From JBIOUF01 sp044866695 (GTDB lineage Bacteria > Actinomycetota > Actinomycetes > Propionibacteriales > Nocardioidaceae): DNA of 11,889 nt. The position numbers and the translations under genes are program-made. Below, piece after piece: positions 1 to 6,462 of this stretch. The notes below the pieces were generated by a model, which had not been told where the DNA came from, did not search any database, and saw only the letters and a list, made by a program, of their open reading frames with translations. The number at the start of each line of letters is the position of its first letter. Position 1 is the first letter of the stretch. The stretch spans positions 1 through 11,889 of the forward strand of contig JBIOUF010000070.1 in NCBI GenBank assembly GCA_044866695.1, in the 5' to 3' direction.

Positions 1-708
1 CAGACGGTCGGCGGCGGGCGGCACGGCGAGGCCCTCGCCCTGTCGCTGCGGCGGGAGCCGCATCGATGCCTGTTCGGTGAAGCCGGGCATCGCCAGCACG
101 ACGGCGTCGCCGTAGCCGCGCAGGACCACGTGCCGGCCGTCGGGGAAGAACGCCCCGTCGGTGACCAGGCGCGGCGCCCCGGCGACCCGGCGCAGGACGT
201 TGACCCGGTCGGCGCGCAGGTGTCGCGGCGCCGAGTAGACCGCCCCGCCGAACAGCTCCTTGGTGACCACCCAGACCTGGCCGGTGCGGGGGTGCACCAG
301 CAGCGTCTCCGCGTCGTGGGGGCCGTCGGCGTACCGCAGGTCGAACCGCTCTGCGGCCACCGCGCGGTCGCCTGGTCGCACCGGCGGCATCCGGTACAGC
401 GACACCGTGCCGCGCTCGACGGCGTTGTCGCCGATGTCGCCGGTCCAGACCTCGCCGCGCGGGCCGACGGCGATTGCCTCGACGTCCTCGACCTCGTCGG
501 TGGAGTACGTCGTGCGGCCCATCGTCTCGCCGGTGCGCGCGGAGACCGCGTAGACGACCGGGCCGTCGCCGGAGTCGTTGACGGTGAGCAGCAGCGACCC
601 GGCGACCGCGAGCCCGCTGGACTCCTCGATCGCCGGGTCCTGCAGCGTCACCGGGCCGGCCGGCGCGAGCAGCAGCAGCGCCGCGAGAGCGCTAGCGAAG
701 CCGGTCAT
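1..708 (-). CDS. Secreted beta-propeller-like protein, C-terminus cut by window edge
   Basis: The first 236 residues are visible and no stop is reached at the left edge. The ATG at 708-706 has GGAG (719-716) 7 nt upstream. Residues 1-20 look like a signal peptide: few charges, then an Ala/Leu run and an APAGP-like cleavage region, so export is expected. The mature part has blade-like repeats: EESSGLAVAG (28-37), NDSGDG (44-49), EDVEAIAVGP (74-83), GDIGDN (90-95), HDAETLLVHP (131-140), TDGAFFPDG (183-191) and GEGLA (224-228). Such regularly spaced Gly/Asp-rich turns are typical of NHL-, phytase- or esterase-like propellers, but no catalytic residue can be assigned, so substrate and activity are unknown. 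The start lies inside the 3' end of the methyltransferase gene (17-nt overlap), which points to translational coupling in one operon. Reading frame and export are well supported; the fold assignment is moderate. Confidence 0.82.
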   Translation of the reverse strand, partial: MTGFASALAALLLLAPAGPVTLQDPAIEESSGLAVAGSLLLTVNDSGDGPVVYAVSARTGETMGRTTYSTDEVEDVEAIAVGPRGEVWTGDIGDNAVERGTVSLYRMPPVRPGDRAVAAERFDLRYADGPHDAETLLVHPRTGQVWVVTKELFGGAVYSAPRHLRADRVNVLRRVAGAPRLVTDGAFFPDGRHVVLRGYGDAVVLAMPGFTEQASMRLPPQRQGEGLAVPPAADRL

Positions 709-1891
709 CGAGCAGCTCCGCGAGGCGCGGGCGCACCCGCCAGGTGGTGGTCAGCTCGTCCAGCTCCGCGCGCGTCCGCGCCGACGGCGCGGCGCCCGTG
801 CGCACCGCGCGGAGCAGGGTGTTGCGCGGGGTGTGCCGGCTCTCGACGAACTCCACGACGTCGACCCGGTAGCCGACCTGCCGCAGCAGGCTCGCGCGGA
901 GGGCGTCGGTGAGCGTGTCGGCGAACCGCTCGCGCAGGATGCCGTGCCGGGTCAGCATCGCGTACGGCGCCGGGGCCGGGGCCCGGCGCAGCTGCGCCGC
1001 GATGTCGTGGTGGCAGCACGGCGCGGCCAGCACGACCGGCGCCTCCCACCGGACCGCCCGGGCCAGCGCGTCGTCGGTGGCGGTGTCGCAGGCGTGCAGC
1101 GCCAGCACCACGTCCGGGCGCGGGTCCACCTGCGCCTCGCCGATGGCCGAGCGCACGAACCGCACCTGGTCGGTGCCCAGCCGCTCCGCGACGGCCTGGA
1201 CGTGGGTCCCGGACTGGGCCTTGACGTCCACGCCGGTCAGGCGCACCGGGAGGCCCCGGACCGCGATGAGGTAGCGGTGGGCGGCGAAGGTGAGCAGGGC
1301 GTTCCCGCAGCCGAGGTCGACCACGTGCAGCGGCCGGTCGACGGTGGCCGCGCGCAGGCGGGCGTCGTCCAGCGCGGCGTCGAGGGCCCGGAGCAGCTGC
1401 TCGACCTGGCGGTACTTCGCCTGGCGGCTCGGCTTGACCCGGCCCCGCTCGTCGGAGACGCCGAGGGCGCGCAGCACCGGGTCGTCCTCGGGCAGCAGCC
1501 GGGACTTGGGCCGGTCGTGCCCGCGCACGACCTGCAGCGGCTCGGCGTGGGGTGCCGTGTGCATGACCGCGGCCCCCTTCTTGGTCACCCGCAGCTGCAG
1601 CGTCTCGGTGGCGGTCTCGACGTGCCAGCTGGCGAACGGCTGGTCGAGCAGGTCGTCGACCGCCGCCTGCGCCTGGTCGGGGCGGTGGTTCGTCGTGTGC
1701 GCCTGGGTCTGGTCGTAGGTGGTGAGCTGGAGCCGCCGGCCGGCCCCGAGGTCGACGTACCGGACCTCGGCCCGGCGCCAGCGCGGCTCGGCGGCACGCC
1801 TGCGCCCCGACGCCACGGCGCGGACCAGGGCGGCGTCGTCGAGCAGCAGCGACCGCACCCTCGCCAGCGCCCGGGCCAGCGGCTCAGCCAC
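692..1891 (-). CDS. Class I SAM-dependent methyltransferase (Methyltransf_32-like)
   Basis: A 399-aa cytoplasmic protein starting at GTG 1891-1889. The SAM-binding motif I is VVDLGCGN (190-197). It is followed by the acidic strand end GVDVKAQ (220-226), a LHACDTATDDAL segment (265-276), a PCCHHD motif (291-296) and the C-terminal ESRHTPRNTLLRA (350-362). The KPSRQAKYRQVEQLL helix (153-167) before motif I and the ALHACD/PCC combination are features I associate with the Methyltransf_32 group (related to eukaryotic GSTCD/METTL25-type proteins). The substrate is not known; RNA or protein are both possible. Residues 1-150 form a separate N-terminal region without a recognised motif. No clear Shine-Dalgarno precedes the GTG, but the start overlaps the stop of the 29-codon gene upstream by 8 nt, so coupling probably supplies initiation. 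The downstream gene overlaps its end by 17 nt. Confidence 0.9.
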   Translation of the reverse strand: MAEPLARALARVRSLLLDDAALVRAVASGRRRAAEPRWRRAEVRYVDLGAGRRLQLTTYDQTQAHTTNHRPDQAQAAVDDLLDQPFASWHVETATETLQLRVTKKGAAVMHTAPHAEPLQVVRGHDRPKSRLLPEDDPVLRALGVSDERGRVKPSRQAKYRQVEQLLRALDAALDDARLRAATVDRPLHVVDLGCGNALLTFAAHRYLIAVRGLPVRLTGVDVKAQSGTHVQAVAERLGTDQVRFVRSAIGEAQVDPRPDVVLALHACDTATDDALARAVRWEAPVVLAAPCCHHDIAAQLRRAPAPAPYAMLTRHGILRERFADTLTDALRASLLRQVGYRVDVVEFVESRHTPRNTLLRAVRTGAAPSARTRAELDELTTTWRVRPRLAELLDDRLR

Positions 1892-1973
1892 GCCAGACCG
1901 ACGCCAGCACGACGATGGCGATGAGCAGCACGAGCGCCCCCGGGATCACCATGCGGCGGTAGCGGGGGTTCAT
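1884..1973 (-). CDS. 29-aa single-pass membrane microprotein
   Basis: An ATG at 1973-1971 opens a 29-codon frame ending in TGA at 1886-1884. It encodes a short basic head (MNPRYRR), then a hydrophobic stretch MVIPGALVLLIAIVVLASVW (8-27) and RG, which is a single transmembrane helix with a positive N-terminus. All codons but one (CGT28) end in G or C, as expected of a translated gene here. It begins 9 nt after the MFS stop and its last 8 nt overlap the GTG start of the methyltransferase, so it fits exactly between them. No good Shine-Dalgarno is visible. It may be a small partner of the MFS exporter, or mainly a coupling leader for the methyltransferase. Function is unknown and I recognise no family. 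Confidence 0.6.
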   Translation of the reverse strand: MNPRYRRMVIPGALVLLIAIVVLASVWRG

Positions 1974-1982
1974 GGGCGCAGT

Positions 1983-3260
1983 CTAGGAAGGCCCGGAACC
2001 GGCGAGCTCGAGCTCGGGCTGCCCGGTCGGTCCTGCGACCGGCTCGCGCCGGGCCGACCGGGCGAACACCGCGACCGACCCGAGGACGCCGGCCACGGTC
2101 AGCAGGCCGCCGCCGAGCAGCGTCCAGCGGGCGCCGAACGCCTCGCCGACCCAGCCGATCAGGGGGGCCCCGAGTGGTGTGCCGCCCATGAAGATCATCA
2201 TGTAGAGCGCCATCACCCGGCCGCGGAACGCCGGCGCGGTGCTCAGCTGCACGCTGGCGTTGGCCGAGGTGATCATCGTCAGCGCGGTGATGCCGGTGAC
2301 CGGGGTCCAGGCCGCGAACGCCAGGTAGGTCGGCATCAGCCCGGCGGCGACGACGGCCAGCCCGAAGGCCAGCGCCGAGCCCACCACGAGCCGCAGGCTG
2401 GTCCGGCCACGTCGTGCGGCCAGCAGCGCGCCGGTGAGCGAGCCGATCGCGAGCGTGGAGCCGAGGATGCCGTACTCGCCGGCACCCTTGCCGTACACCT
2501 CGGTGGCCATCAGCGCCGACGTCATCTGGAAGTTCAGCCCGAAGGTGCCGGCGAAGAACACGATGGCCAGCACCAGCATGAGGTCGCGGCGGCGGCGGAC
2601 GTAGCGCACGCCCTCGCGCACCATCCCGGGCGCCCGCTCGACCGGCTCGGGGCTGTCCAGCTCCGAGGTGCGCATCCGCTGCAGCGCGACGACGACGGCG
2701 GCGTAGCTGAGCGCGTTCGCCAGGATCACCGCGCCGGTCGCCTGCACGCCCGAGCCCAGGGCGGCGATCAGCAGCCCGGCGACCGCGGGGCCGACGATGC
2801 GGGCCAGGTTGAACGACGCGGAGTTGAGGCCGACGGCGTTGGTCAGCTGGTCCGGGCCGACCATCTCGCCGACGAACGACTGCCGCGCGGGCGCGTCGAA
2901 GGCCGTGCCGACCCCGAACACGAAGGCCAGCACGTAGACGTGCCAGGGCTCTGCGACGCCGGTGACGGCGAGCAGGCCGAGCAGCAGCGCGGGCACCGCC
3001 ATCATCGCCTGGGTGACCTGGAGCAGGCGGCGCTTGGGGAACCGGTCGGCCACGACGCCGGCGTACGGCGCGAGTAGCAGCATCGGCAGGAACTGCAGGC
3101 CGGTGGTGATCCCCAGGGCGGTGCCGCTGCCGGCGGTCAGCTGGAGGATCAGCCAGTCCTGCGCGACCCGCTGCATCCAGGTGCCGACGTTCGACACCAC
3201 CCCGCCGGCTGCGTACAGGCGGTAGTTGCGCACGGAGAGGGCGTGGAAGGTGGGGCTCAA
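1983..3260 (-). CDS. MFS exporter (EntS/MFS_3-like) controlled by adjacent MarR gene
   Basis: A 425-aa inner-membrane transporter of the major facilitator superfamily, probably a proton-driven exporter of a small toxic or signalling compound. The N-terminus FHALSVRNYRLYAAGGVVSN (5-24) and the segment WMQRVAQDWLILQLT (28-42) are typical of the EntS-like (MFS_3) group. The motif A loop is GVVADRFPKRR (68-78), FDAPARQSFVGE lies at 121-132 and a motif C-like NLARIVGPAVAG at 151-162. A charged central loop of about 30 residues precedes the second six-helix half. I place the start at TTG 3260-3258: it shares TTGA with the marR stop, a 4-nt overlap that signals coupling, and GGAAAG lies about 12 nt upstream. 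The same frame stays open upstream, but only antisense-free readthrough of the marR region is encoded there, with no transporter sequence. The 29-aa gene follows after 9 nt. Confidence 0.93.
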   Translation of the reverse strand: MSPTFHALSVRNYRLYAAGGVVSNVGTWMQRVAQDWLILQLTAGSGTALGITTGLQFLPMLLLAPYAGVVADRFPKRRLLQVTQAMMAVPALLLGLLAVTGVAEPWHVYVLAFVFGVGTAFDAPARQSFVGEMVGPDQLTNAVGLNSASFNLARIVGPAVAGLLIAALGSGVQATGAVILANALSYAAVVVALQRMRTSELDSPEPVERAPGMVREGVRYVRRRRDLMLVLAIVFFAGTFGLNFQMTSALMATEVYGKGAGEYGILGSTLAIGSLTGALLAARRGRTSLRLVVGSALAFGLAVVAAGLMPTYLAFAAWTPVTGITALTMITSANASVQLSTAPAFRGRVMALYMMIFMGGTPLGAPLIGWVGEAFGARWTLLGGGLLTVAGVLGSVAVFARSARREPVAGPTGQPELELAGSGPS

Positions 3261-3706
3261 GCGTTCGCCAGTCTTTCCAGGATCGGGGCCGCCTGTCGTA
3301 GCACGGCGCGCTCGTCGGGGGTCAGCTCCCGGAGGCGACAGGCCAGCCAGCGGTCCCGGCGGCGCCGGTCGGCGGCCAGCGTCTCGGCGCCCTTCGCGGC
3401 GAGGCTGACCACCACCTGGCGGCGGTCGTCCTGCGCGGGCCGGCGCGTCACGTAGCCTTCCTCCTCCAGGCAGGTCACGGTGCGGGTCATCGACGGCGGC
3501 CGCACGCGCTCCAGCGCCGCGAGCTGACCCACCGTCTGGTCGCCGCCGCGGAACAGCGCCGCGAGGACCGCGACCTGGCCGACGCTCAGCTCGTTGGCGG
3601 CGTCCCGCTCGTTGCGCAGCCGCCGTCCCAGCCGGGCGACCGACACGCGGAGCTCCGCGGCCAGTCCCGGGTCCGTGCGCGCGACGTTCTCGACCGTGGG
3701 AGACAT
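3257..3706 (-). CDS. MarR-family transcriptional regulator
   Basis: A 149-aa cytoplasmic DNA-binding protein of normal MarR length. The N-terminal helix region (about 14-38) would form the dimer interface. The winged helix-turn-helix follows: ELSVGQVAVLAALF (39-52), QTVGQLAALERVRPPSMTRTVTCLEEEGYV (57-86), and a wing with the family signature DDRRQVVVSL (93-102). The last 40 residues give the C-terminal dimer helices. MarR proteins usually repress their own operon and a neighbouring efflux gene until a small ligand binds; here the MFS gene overlaps the marR stop by 4 nt, so that arrangement is likely. The single cysteine (C79) lies in the recognition-helix region, and no paired redox-sensing cysteines are seen. 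Start is ATG 3706-3704, with no Shine-Dalgarno but a TACGCT box 7 nt upstream, suggesting a leaderless transcript. Confidence 0.93.
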   Translation of the reverse strand: MSPTVENVARTDPGLAAELRVSVARLGRRLRNERDAANELSVGQVAVLAALFRGGDQTVGQLAALERVRPPSMTRTVTCLEEEGYVTRRPAQDDRRQVVVSLAAKGAETLAADRRRRDRWLACRLRELTPDERAVLRQAAPILERLANA

Positions 3707-3745
3707 GACGTTCAGCGTAACTCATTACTCTTGCTAAGTATTCCG
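3707..3745 (-). promoter_or_regulatory. marR operon promoter and likely operator
   Basis: This stretch is clearly richer in A+T than its surroundings. On the minus strand TACGCT (3719-3714) fits a TAnnnT -10 box 7 nt before the marR ATG. Just upstream, on the plus strand, TACTCTTGCTAAGTA (3726-3740) has TACT/AGTA arms of 4 bp around a CTT-gct-AAG core. A short dyad placed over the promoter is where a self-regulating MarR repressor would bind. The symmetry is imperfect, so the operator call is inference. Confidence 0.5.
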
Positions 3746-3757
3746 GCCCGCAGCCGG

Positions 3758-4042
3758 TCAGTCCCGCGGGCGGCCCCTCCGGCGGCGACGGGCGCGGCGC
3801 AGGCAGTGCAGCCAGCCGAGCAGTCCGAGCGCGAACCCGGCGGCGCAGGTCCACAGCCACCACAGCCGGCCGTCGGCCTCGAGACGGTCCCAGAACGGCA
3901 GCAGGACGACGAACGCCACGGCCCACAGGACGGTGCCGACCAGCACGGTCCGGGTGCCGTCGACGTCCAGCGGCTCCACCCCGGACCGGACCGGGTCCGG
4001 TGCCGGCGCCTGGACCGAGCCCGGGTCGACGCGACGATCCAC
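3758..4042 (-). CDS. DUF2530 two-helix membrane protein
   Basis: A 94-aa membrane protein of unknown function. It starts at GTG 4042-4040, which shares one base with the TAG stop of the DUF3027 gene; GGAGA lies 7 nt upstream within that gene's end. Residues 1-25 are a soluble Pro/Asp-rich head. Two hydrophobic segments follow, about 31-50 (TVLVGTVLWAVAFVVLLPF) and 61-79 (WWLWTCAAGFALGLLGWLH), joined by WDRLEADGR, and then a very basic tail (LRRARRRRRGRPRD) expected on the cytoplasmic side. The DVDGTRTVLVGTVLW segment and overall pattern match the actinobacterial DUF2530 family as I know it. The tight junction with DUF3027 implies co-translation. The marR promoter lies in the 51-nt gap after this gene. 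Confidence 0.85.
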   Translation of the reverse strand: MDRRVDPGSVQAPAPDPVRSGVEPLDVDGTRTVLVGTVLWAVAFVVLLPFWDRLEADGRLWWLWTCAAGFALGLLGWLHCLRRARRRRRGRPRD

Positions 4043-4812
4043 TAGAACGTCTCCAGGTCGTCCCAGCTCAGCGTGTCGAGCGCCGGCTCGGGCAGCGGCG
4101 GGGGCAGGTGCCGGCGGTGCAGCTGCGCCTCGGAGTGCGCCCCGCAGCCGTGGTCGAAGGACACCACCCGCCCGTCGTCGTTGGCGTAGGCGTTGGCGCA
4201 GACCCCGAACAGCCGCGACAGCGGGCCGGCCAGCCGCACCAGGAAGCCGCAGGTGCCGCAGCTCGCCGGCGCCGACCTGGCCAGGGCTGCGTCGGGCCCG
4301 TGACCGCCGTCGTACCACCGCTGCGCCGCCAGCTCCCGGCCCTCGCGCGACAGCACCCGCACCCGGCCCAGCCCCAGCTCGTCGGCGACCTCCCGCACCG
4401 AGTCGGAGTCGACGACCTCGTCGTCGGCGGTGTACGCCGGGGCGAGGCGGTGGTCGTCCTCCTCGGTGGGCAAGATGTCGCCCGGGCCGAGGTCGCCCGG
4501 GCGGATCCGCTCGCGCCACGGCACCCACTCCGGGGCGAGGATGGCGTCGTCCCCGGGCAGCAGCACGATCTCGTCGACGGTGACCGTCCGCTGCCGCGGC
4601 GCGCGCGCCACGGTGACCGACCAGCGCCAGCCGCGGTAGCCGCTGCGCAGGCAGGCGAAGAAGTGGGTGACCACCTTCGGGCCGTCGGGCTGCTCGCCCA
4701 GATGGTCGCCCACGTCCGCGGCCGGCACCTCGGCCACCAGCGCGGCGCGAGCGGCGTCGACCGCCTCCGCGCCGACGGTGTCGAGCTTGGGCGTCCGGGA
4801 AGCTGTGGCCAC
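4042..4812 (-). CDS. DUF3027 family protein with putative zinc site
   Basis: A 256-aa soluble protein of an actinobacterial family with no known function. The N-terminal part holds HFFACLRSGYRGWRWSVTVA (50-69) and EIVLLPGDDAILAPEWVPW (81-99). The C-terminal part has a conserved Cys/His set: CGTC (185-188), GVCANAY (203-209) and DHGCGAHSE (220-228), giving C185, C188, C205, H221, C223 and H226, a plausible zinc site. I chose GTG 4812-4810 because AGGGAG lies 9 nt upstream; an in-frame ATG at 4830-4828 would add six residues but has no ribosome site. The stop touches the DUF2530 start, so the two are co-translated, and a second MFS gene diverges upstream. DUF3027 and an MFS gene are also neighbours in mycobacteria (recalled: Rv0877 and Rv0876c), so a functional link with the transporter is possible. 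Confidence 0.9.
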   Translation of the reverse strand: MATASRTPKLDTVGAEAVDAARAALVAEVPAADVGDHLGEQPDGPKVVTHFFACLRSGYRGWRWSVTVARAPRQRTVTVDEIVLLPGDDAILAPEWVPWRERIRPGDLGPGDILPTEEDDHRLAPAYTADDEVVDSDSVREVADELGLGRVRVLSREGRELAAQRWYDGGHGPDAALARSAPASCGTCGFLVRLAGPLSRLFGVCANAYANDDGRVVSFDHGCGAHSEAQLHRRHLPPPLPEPALDTLSWDDLETF

Positions 4813-4896
4813 GCCGCGATTCTCCCTCATCCCGGCCCGGCCGGCCCGGCGGCTCCGCGACCCGGGCCCGGGGGTGCCGGCGGGCATCATGGGCGC
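4813..4896. promoter_or_regulatory. Divergent promoter region of DUF3027 and MFS genes
   Basis: This 84-bp gap is almost pure G+C: 4831-4852 contains no A or T, and 4861-4872 is a perfect 12-bp palindrome CCCGGGCCCGGG. The only relaxed -10-like sequence is CATCAT at 4885-4890, 6 nt before the MFS ATG; read in reverse it gives CATGAT (4891-4886 region), which could serve the DUF3027 gene. No convincing -35 is visible on either strand. Confidence 0.35.
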
Positions 4897-6303
4897 ATGC
4901 AGGAGGGCAGCGCGGACGCCGGCGCGGCGGAGCCGCGGCCCGGCGCCGAGCCACCGGGTGCGGGCCCCTCCGCCGAGGGCCACCCCGGGGCGTCGAGGCG
5001 GATCCGGGCCGCGGCCGGCGCCACCGCGCGCGGCGCCCGCAGGAGCGCCCGGGCCACCGGCCACGCCGCGTCGTACACCCTGCGTCAGGCGCGGCGCGCC
5101 AGCCACGCGGAGGGCGCCGGCGACAGCGGGCTGTCCCGGATCATCGAGCTGCACGCGTTCAACGCGGCCGGCGACACCGCGGTCGCGGTCAGCCTGGCCG
5201 GCACGCTGTTCTTCTCCGGCGCCACGAGCGAGGCACGCGGACAGGTGGCGCTGTTCCTCGGCGTCACGATGCTGCCGTTCGCGGTCGTGGCGCCGCTGGT
5301 CGGGCCGTTCCTGGACCGGTTCAGCCACGGCCGCCGATGGGCGATCGGGACGACCATGGCGCTGCGAGCGTTCCTGTGCTGGGTGCTGGCCGATGCGGTC
5401 GCCTCGGGGTCCGTCACGCTGTTCCCCGCGGCGCTCGGCGTCCTGGTGTCGTCGAAGGCGTACGGCGTGACCCGCGCCGCCGCGGTGCCCCGCGTGGTGC
5501 CACCGCACCTAAGCCTGGTCAAGGCCAACTCCCGGATCTCCCTGGCCGGGGTCACCGGAGCCGCGGTGTCGGCGCCGCTGGCCCTGCTCGCCTCCCTGGC
5601 CGGCTCGGACTGGACGCTGCGCTATGCCTTCGTGGTGTTCGTGGCCGGCACCGTGCTGGCCGTCCTGCTGCCGGCCGCGGTCGACGACACCGGCGGCGAG
5701 GAGCGGCTGCCCATGCGCGGCAGCTTCACCGCCCGCCTCCCACCGCTGGTGGTCCGCGGGCTGCGCTGCAACGCCGGGCTGCGCCTGCTGTCGGGGTTCC
5801 TGACCCTGTTCATGGCGTTCCTGCTGCGCGACGAGCCGTTCCCGGGCTGGGAGGACCGTCCCGAGCTCCTGGTCGCCCTGGTCGTCGGCTCCGCAGGGCT
5901 CGGCAGCACCCTGGGTACGGCGCTCGGCTCGCTGCTGCGCACCGTCCAGCCCGCGCTCGCCGTGGTCGGCGTGCTGCTGGTGGCCACTGCCGTGGTGCTG
6001 GTGACCGCCCTGTTCTACGGGCTGGCCACCGCCGTGCTGCTCGGCCTGACCGCCGGCCTGTGCCAGCAGCTCGGCAAGCTCTCGCTCGACGCGCTGATCC
6101 AGGCCGAGGTCCCCGAGCGCCGCCGGTCCAGCACGTTCGCGCGCTCCGAGACGCTGCTGCAGCTGTCCTGGGTGGTGGGCGGGTTCATCGGCATCGCGCT
6201 GCCCCTGGTGCCGCGCCTGGGCCTCGGCGTCGCCGCGGTCCTGCTGCTGGCCTGCTGCGCGTGGGTGCTGTCGGGCATCCGGGAGCCGCCCGCCGGTGGT
6301 TGA
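4897..6303 (+). CDS. MFS transporter with long disordered N-terminus
   Basis: A 468-aa membrane protein starting at ATG 4897. Residues 1-75 are a low-complexity Ala/Gly/Pro/Arg head, probably cytoplasmic and disordered. The membrane domain starts at LSRIIELHAFNAAGDTAVAVSLAGTLFF (79-106). A motif A-like loop GPFLDRFSHGRR (136-147) follows the second helix, and about eleven to twelve hydrophobic segments can be counted. Substrate unknown. The gene diverges from DUF3027 and converges on the cold-shock gene; its last codons lie inside the intergenic repeat, whose CCGGTGGTTGAGG start supplies the stop. AGGAGG occurs just inside the coding region (4901-4906), but no in-frame start follows it closely, so the upstream ATG is preferred. 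The frame is open far upstream, but that part is antisense to DUF3027. It resembles mycobacterial Rv0876c in context (from memory). Confidence 0.88.
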   Translation: MQEGSADAGAAEPRPGAEPPGAGPSAEGHPGASRRIRAAAGATARGARRSARATGHAASYTLRQARRASHAEGAGDSGLSRIIELHAFNAAGDTAVAVSLAGTLFFSGATSEARGQVALFLGVTMLPFAVVAPLVGPFLDRFSHGRRWAIGTTMALRAFLCWVLADAVASGSVTLFPAALGVLVSSKAYGVTRAAAVPRVVPPHLSLVKANSRISLAGVTGAAVSAPLALLASLAGSDWTLRYAFVVFVAGTVLAVLLPAAVDDTGGEERLPMRGSFTARLPPLVVRGLRCNAGLRLLSGFLTLFMAFLLRDEPFPGWEDRPELLVALVVGSAGLGSTLGTALGSLLRTVQPALAVVGVLLVATAVVLVTALFYGLATAVLLGLTAGLCQQLGKLSLDALIQAEVPERRRSSTFARSETLLQLSWVVGGFIGIALPLVPRLGLGVAAVLLLACCAWVLSGIREPPAGG

Positions 6304-6455
6304 GGGGGCGCCCTTCGAGACGGGCTCCTTCGTCGCCCTCCTCAGGAACCGCGGAGCGAGCGTCACGAAGCCACCACCGGCACCCGGGCTGGGACCCAGC
6401 CCCGGCACGAGCGGTCTCGAGACGCCTCCGCCGGCGCTCCGGCTCCTCGACCAGC
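6293..6455. repeat. Nocardioides-type intergenic repeat pair / bidirectional terminator
   Basis: Two related units face each other between convergent genes. Unit 1 (6293-6380) is bounded by CCGGTGGT (6293-6300) and its complement ACCACCGG (6373-6380), with nested CTTCGT (6328-6333) and ACGAAG (6365-6370). Unit 2 (6413-6455) runs from GGTCTCGAGACG to CCTCGACCAGC; its reverse complement GCTGGTCGAGG resembles the unit 1 start GGTGGTTGAGG. Between them CCGGGCTGGG (6384-6393) pairs with CCCAGCCCCGG (6395-6405), one base bulged, as a stem that could end transcription from both sides without a U-tract. Unit 1 overlaps the MFS stop codon. No transposase is present, so this looks like a REP-like element. 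Confidence 0.6.
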
Positions 6456-6462
6456 GGGACGC

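Noticed and set aside
578..3077. Long plus-strand open frames at 578-1924 and 1719-3077
   Set aside because: They are antisense to the methyltransferase and MFS genes, whose motifs are intact. Their products are rich in Arg, Gly, His and Gln without any domain, as expected of shadows in high-GC DNA.
1983..3926. A 647-residue form of the first MFS protein
   Set aside because: The extra N-terminus overlaps marR in another frame and has no recognisable sequence. The TTG at 3260 with the TTGA overlap fits the family start.
4000..4896. A 299-residue N-terminal extension of the second MFS protein
   Set aside because: This part is antisense to DUF3027 and DUF2530, and transporter sequence begins only after ATG 4897.
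6293..6455. Insertion sequence or attachment site
   Set aside because: There is no transposase or integrase, no target duplication and no tRNA nearby; the elements are short stem-loop repeats.
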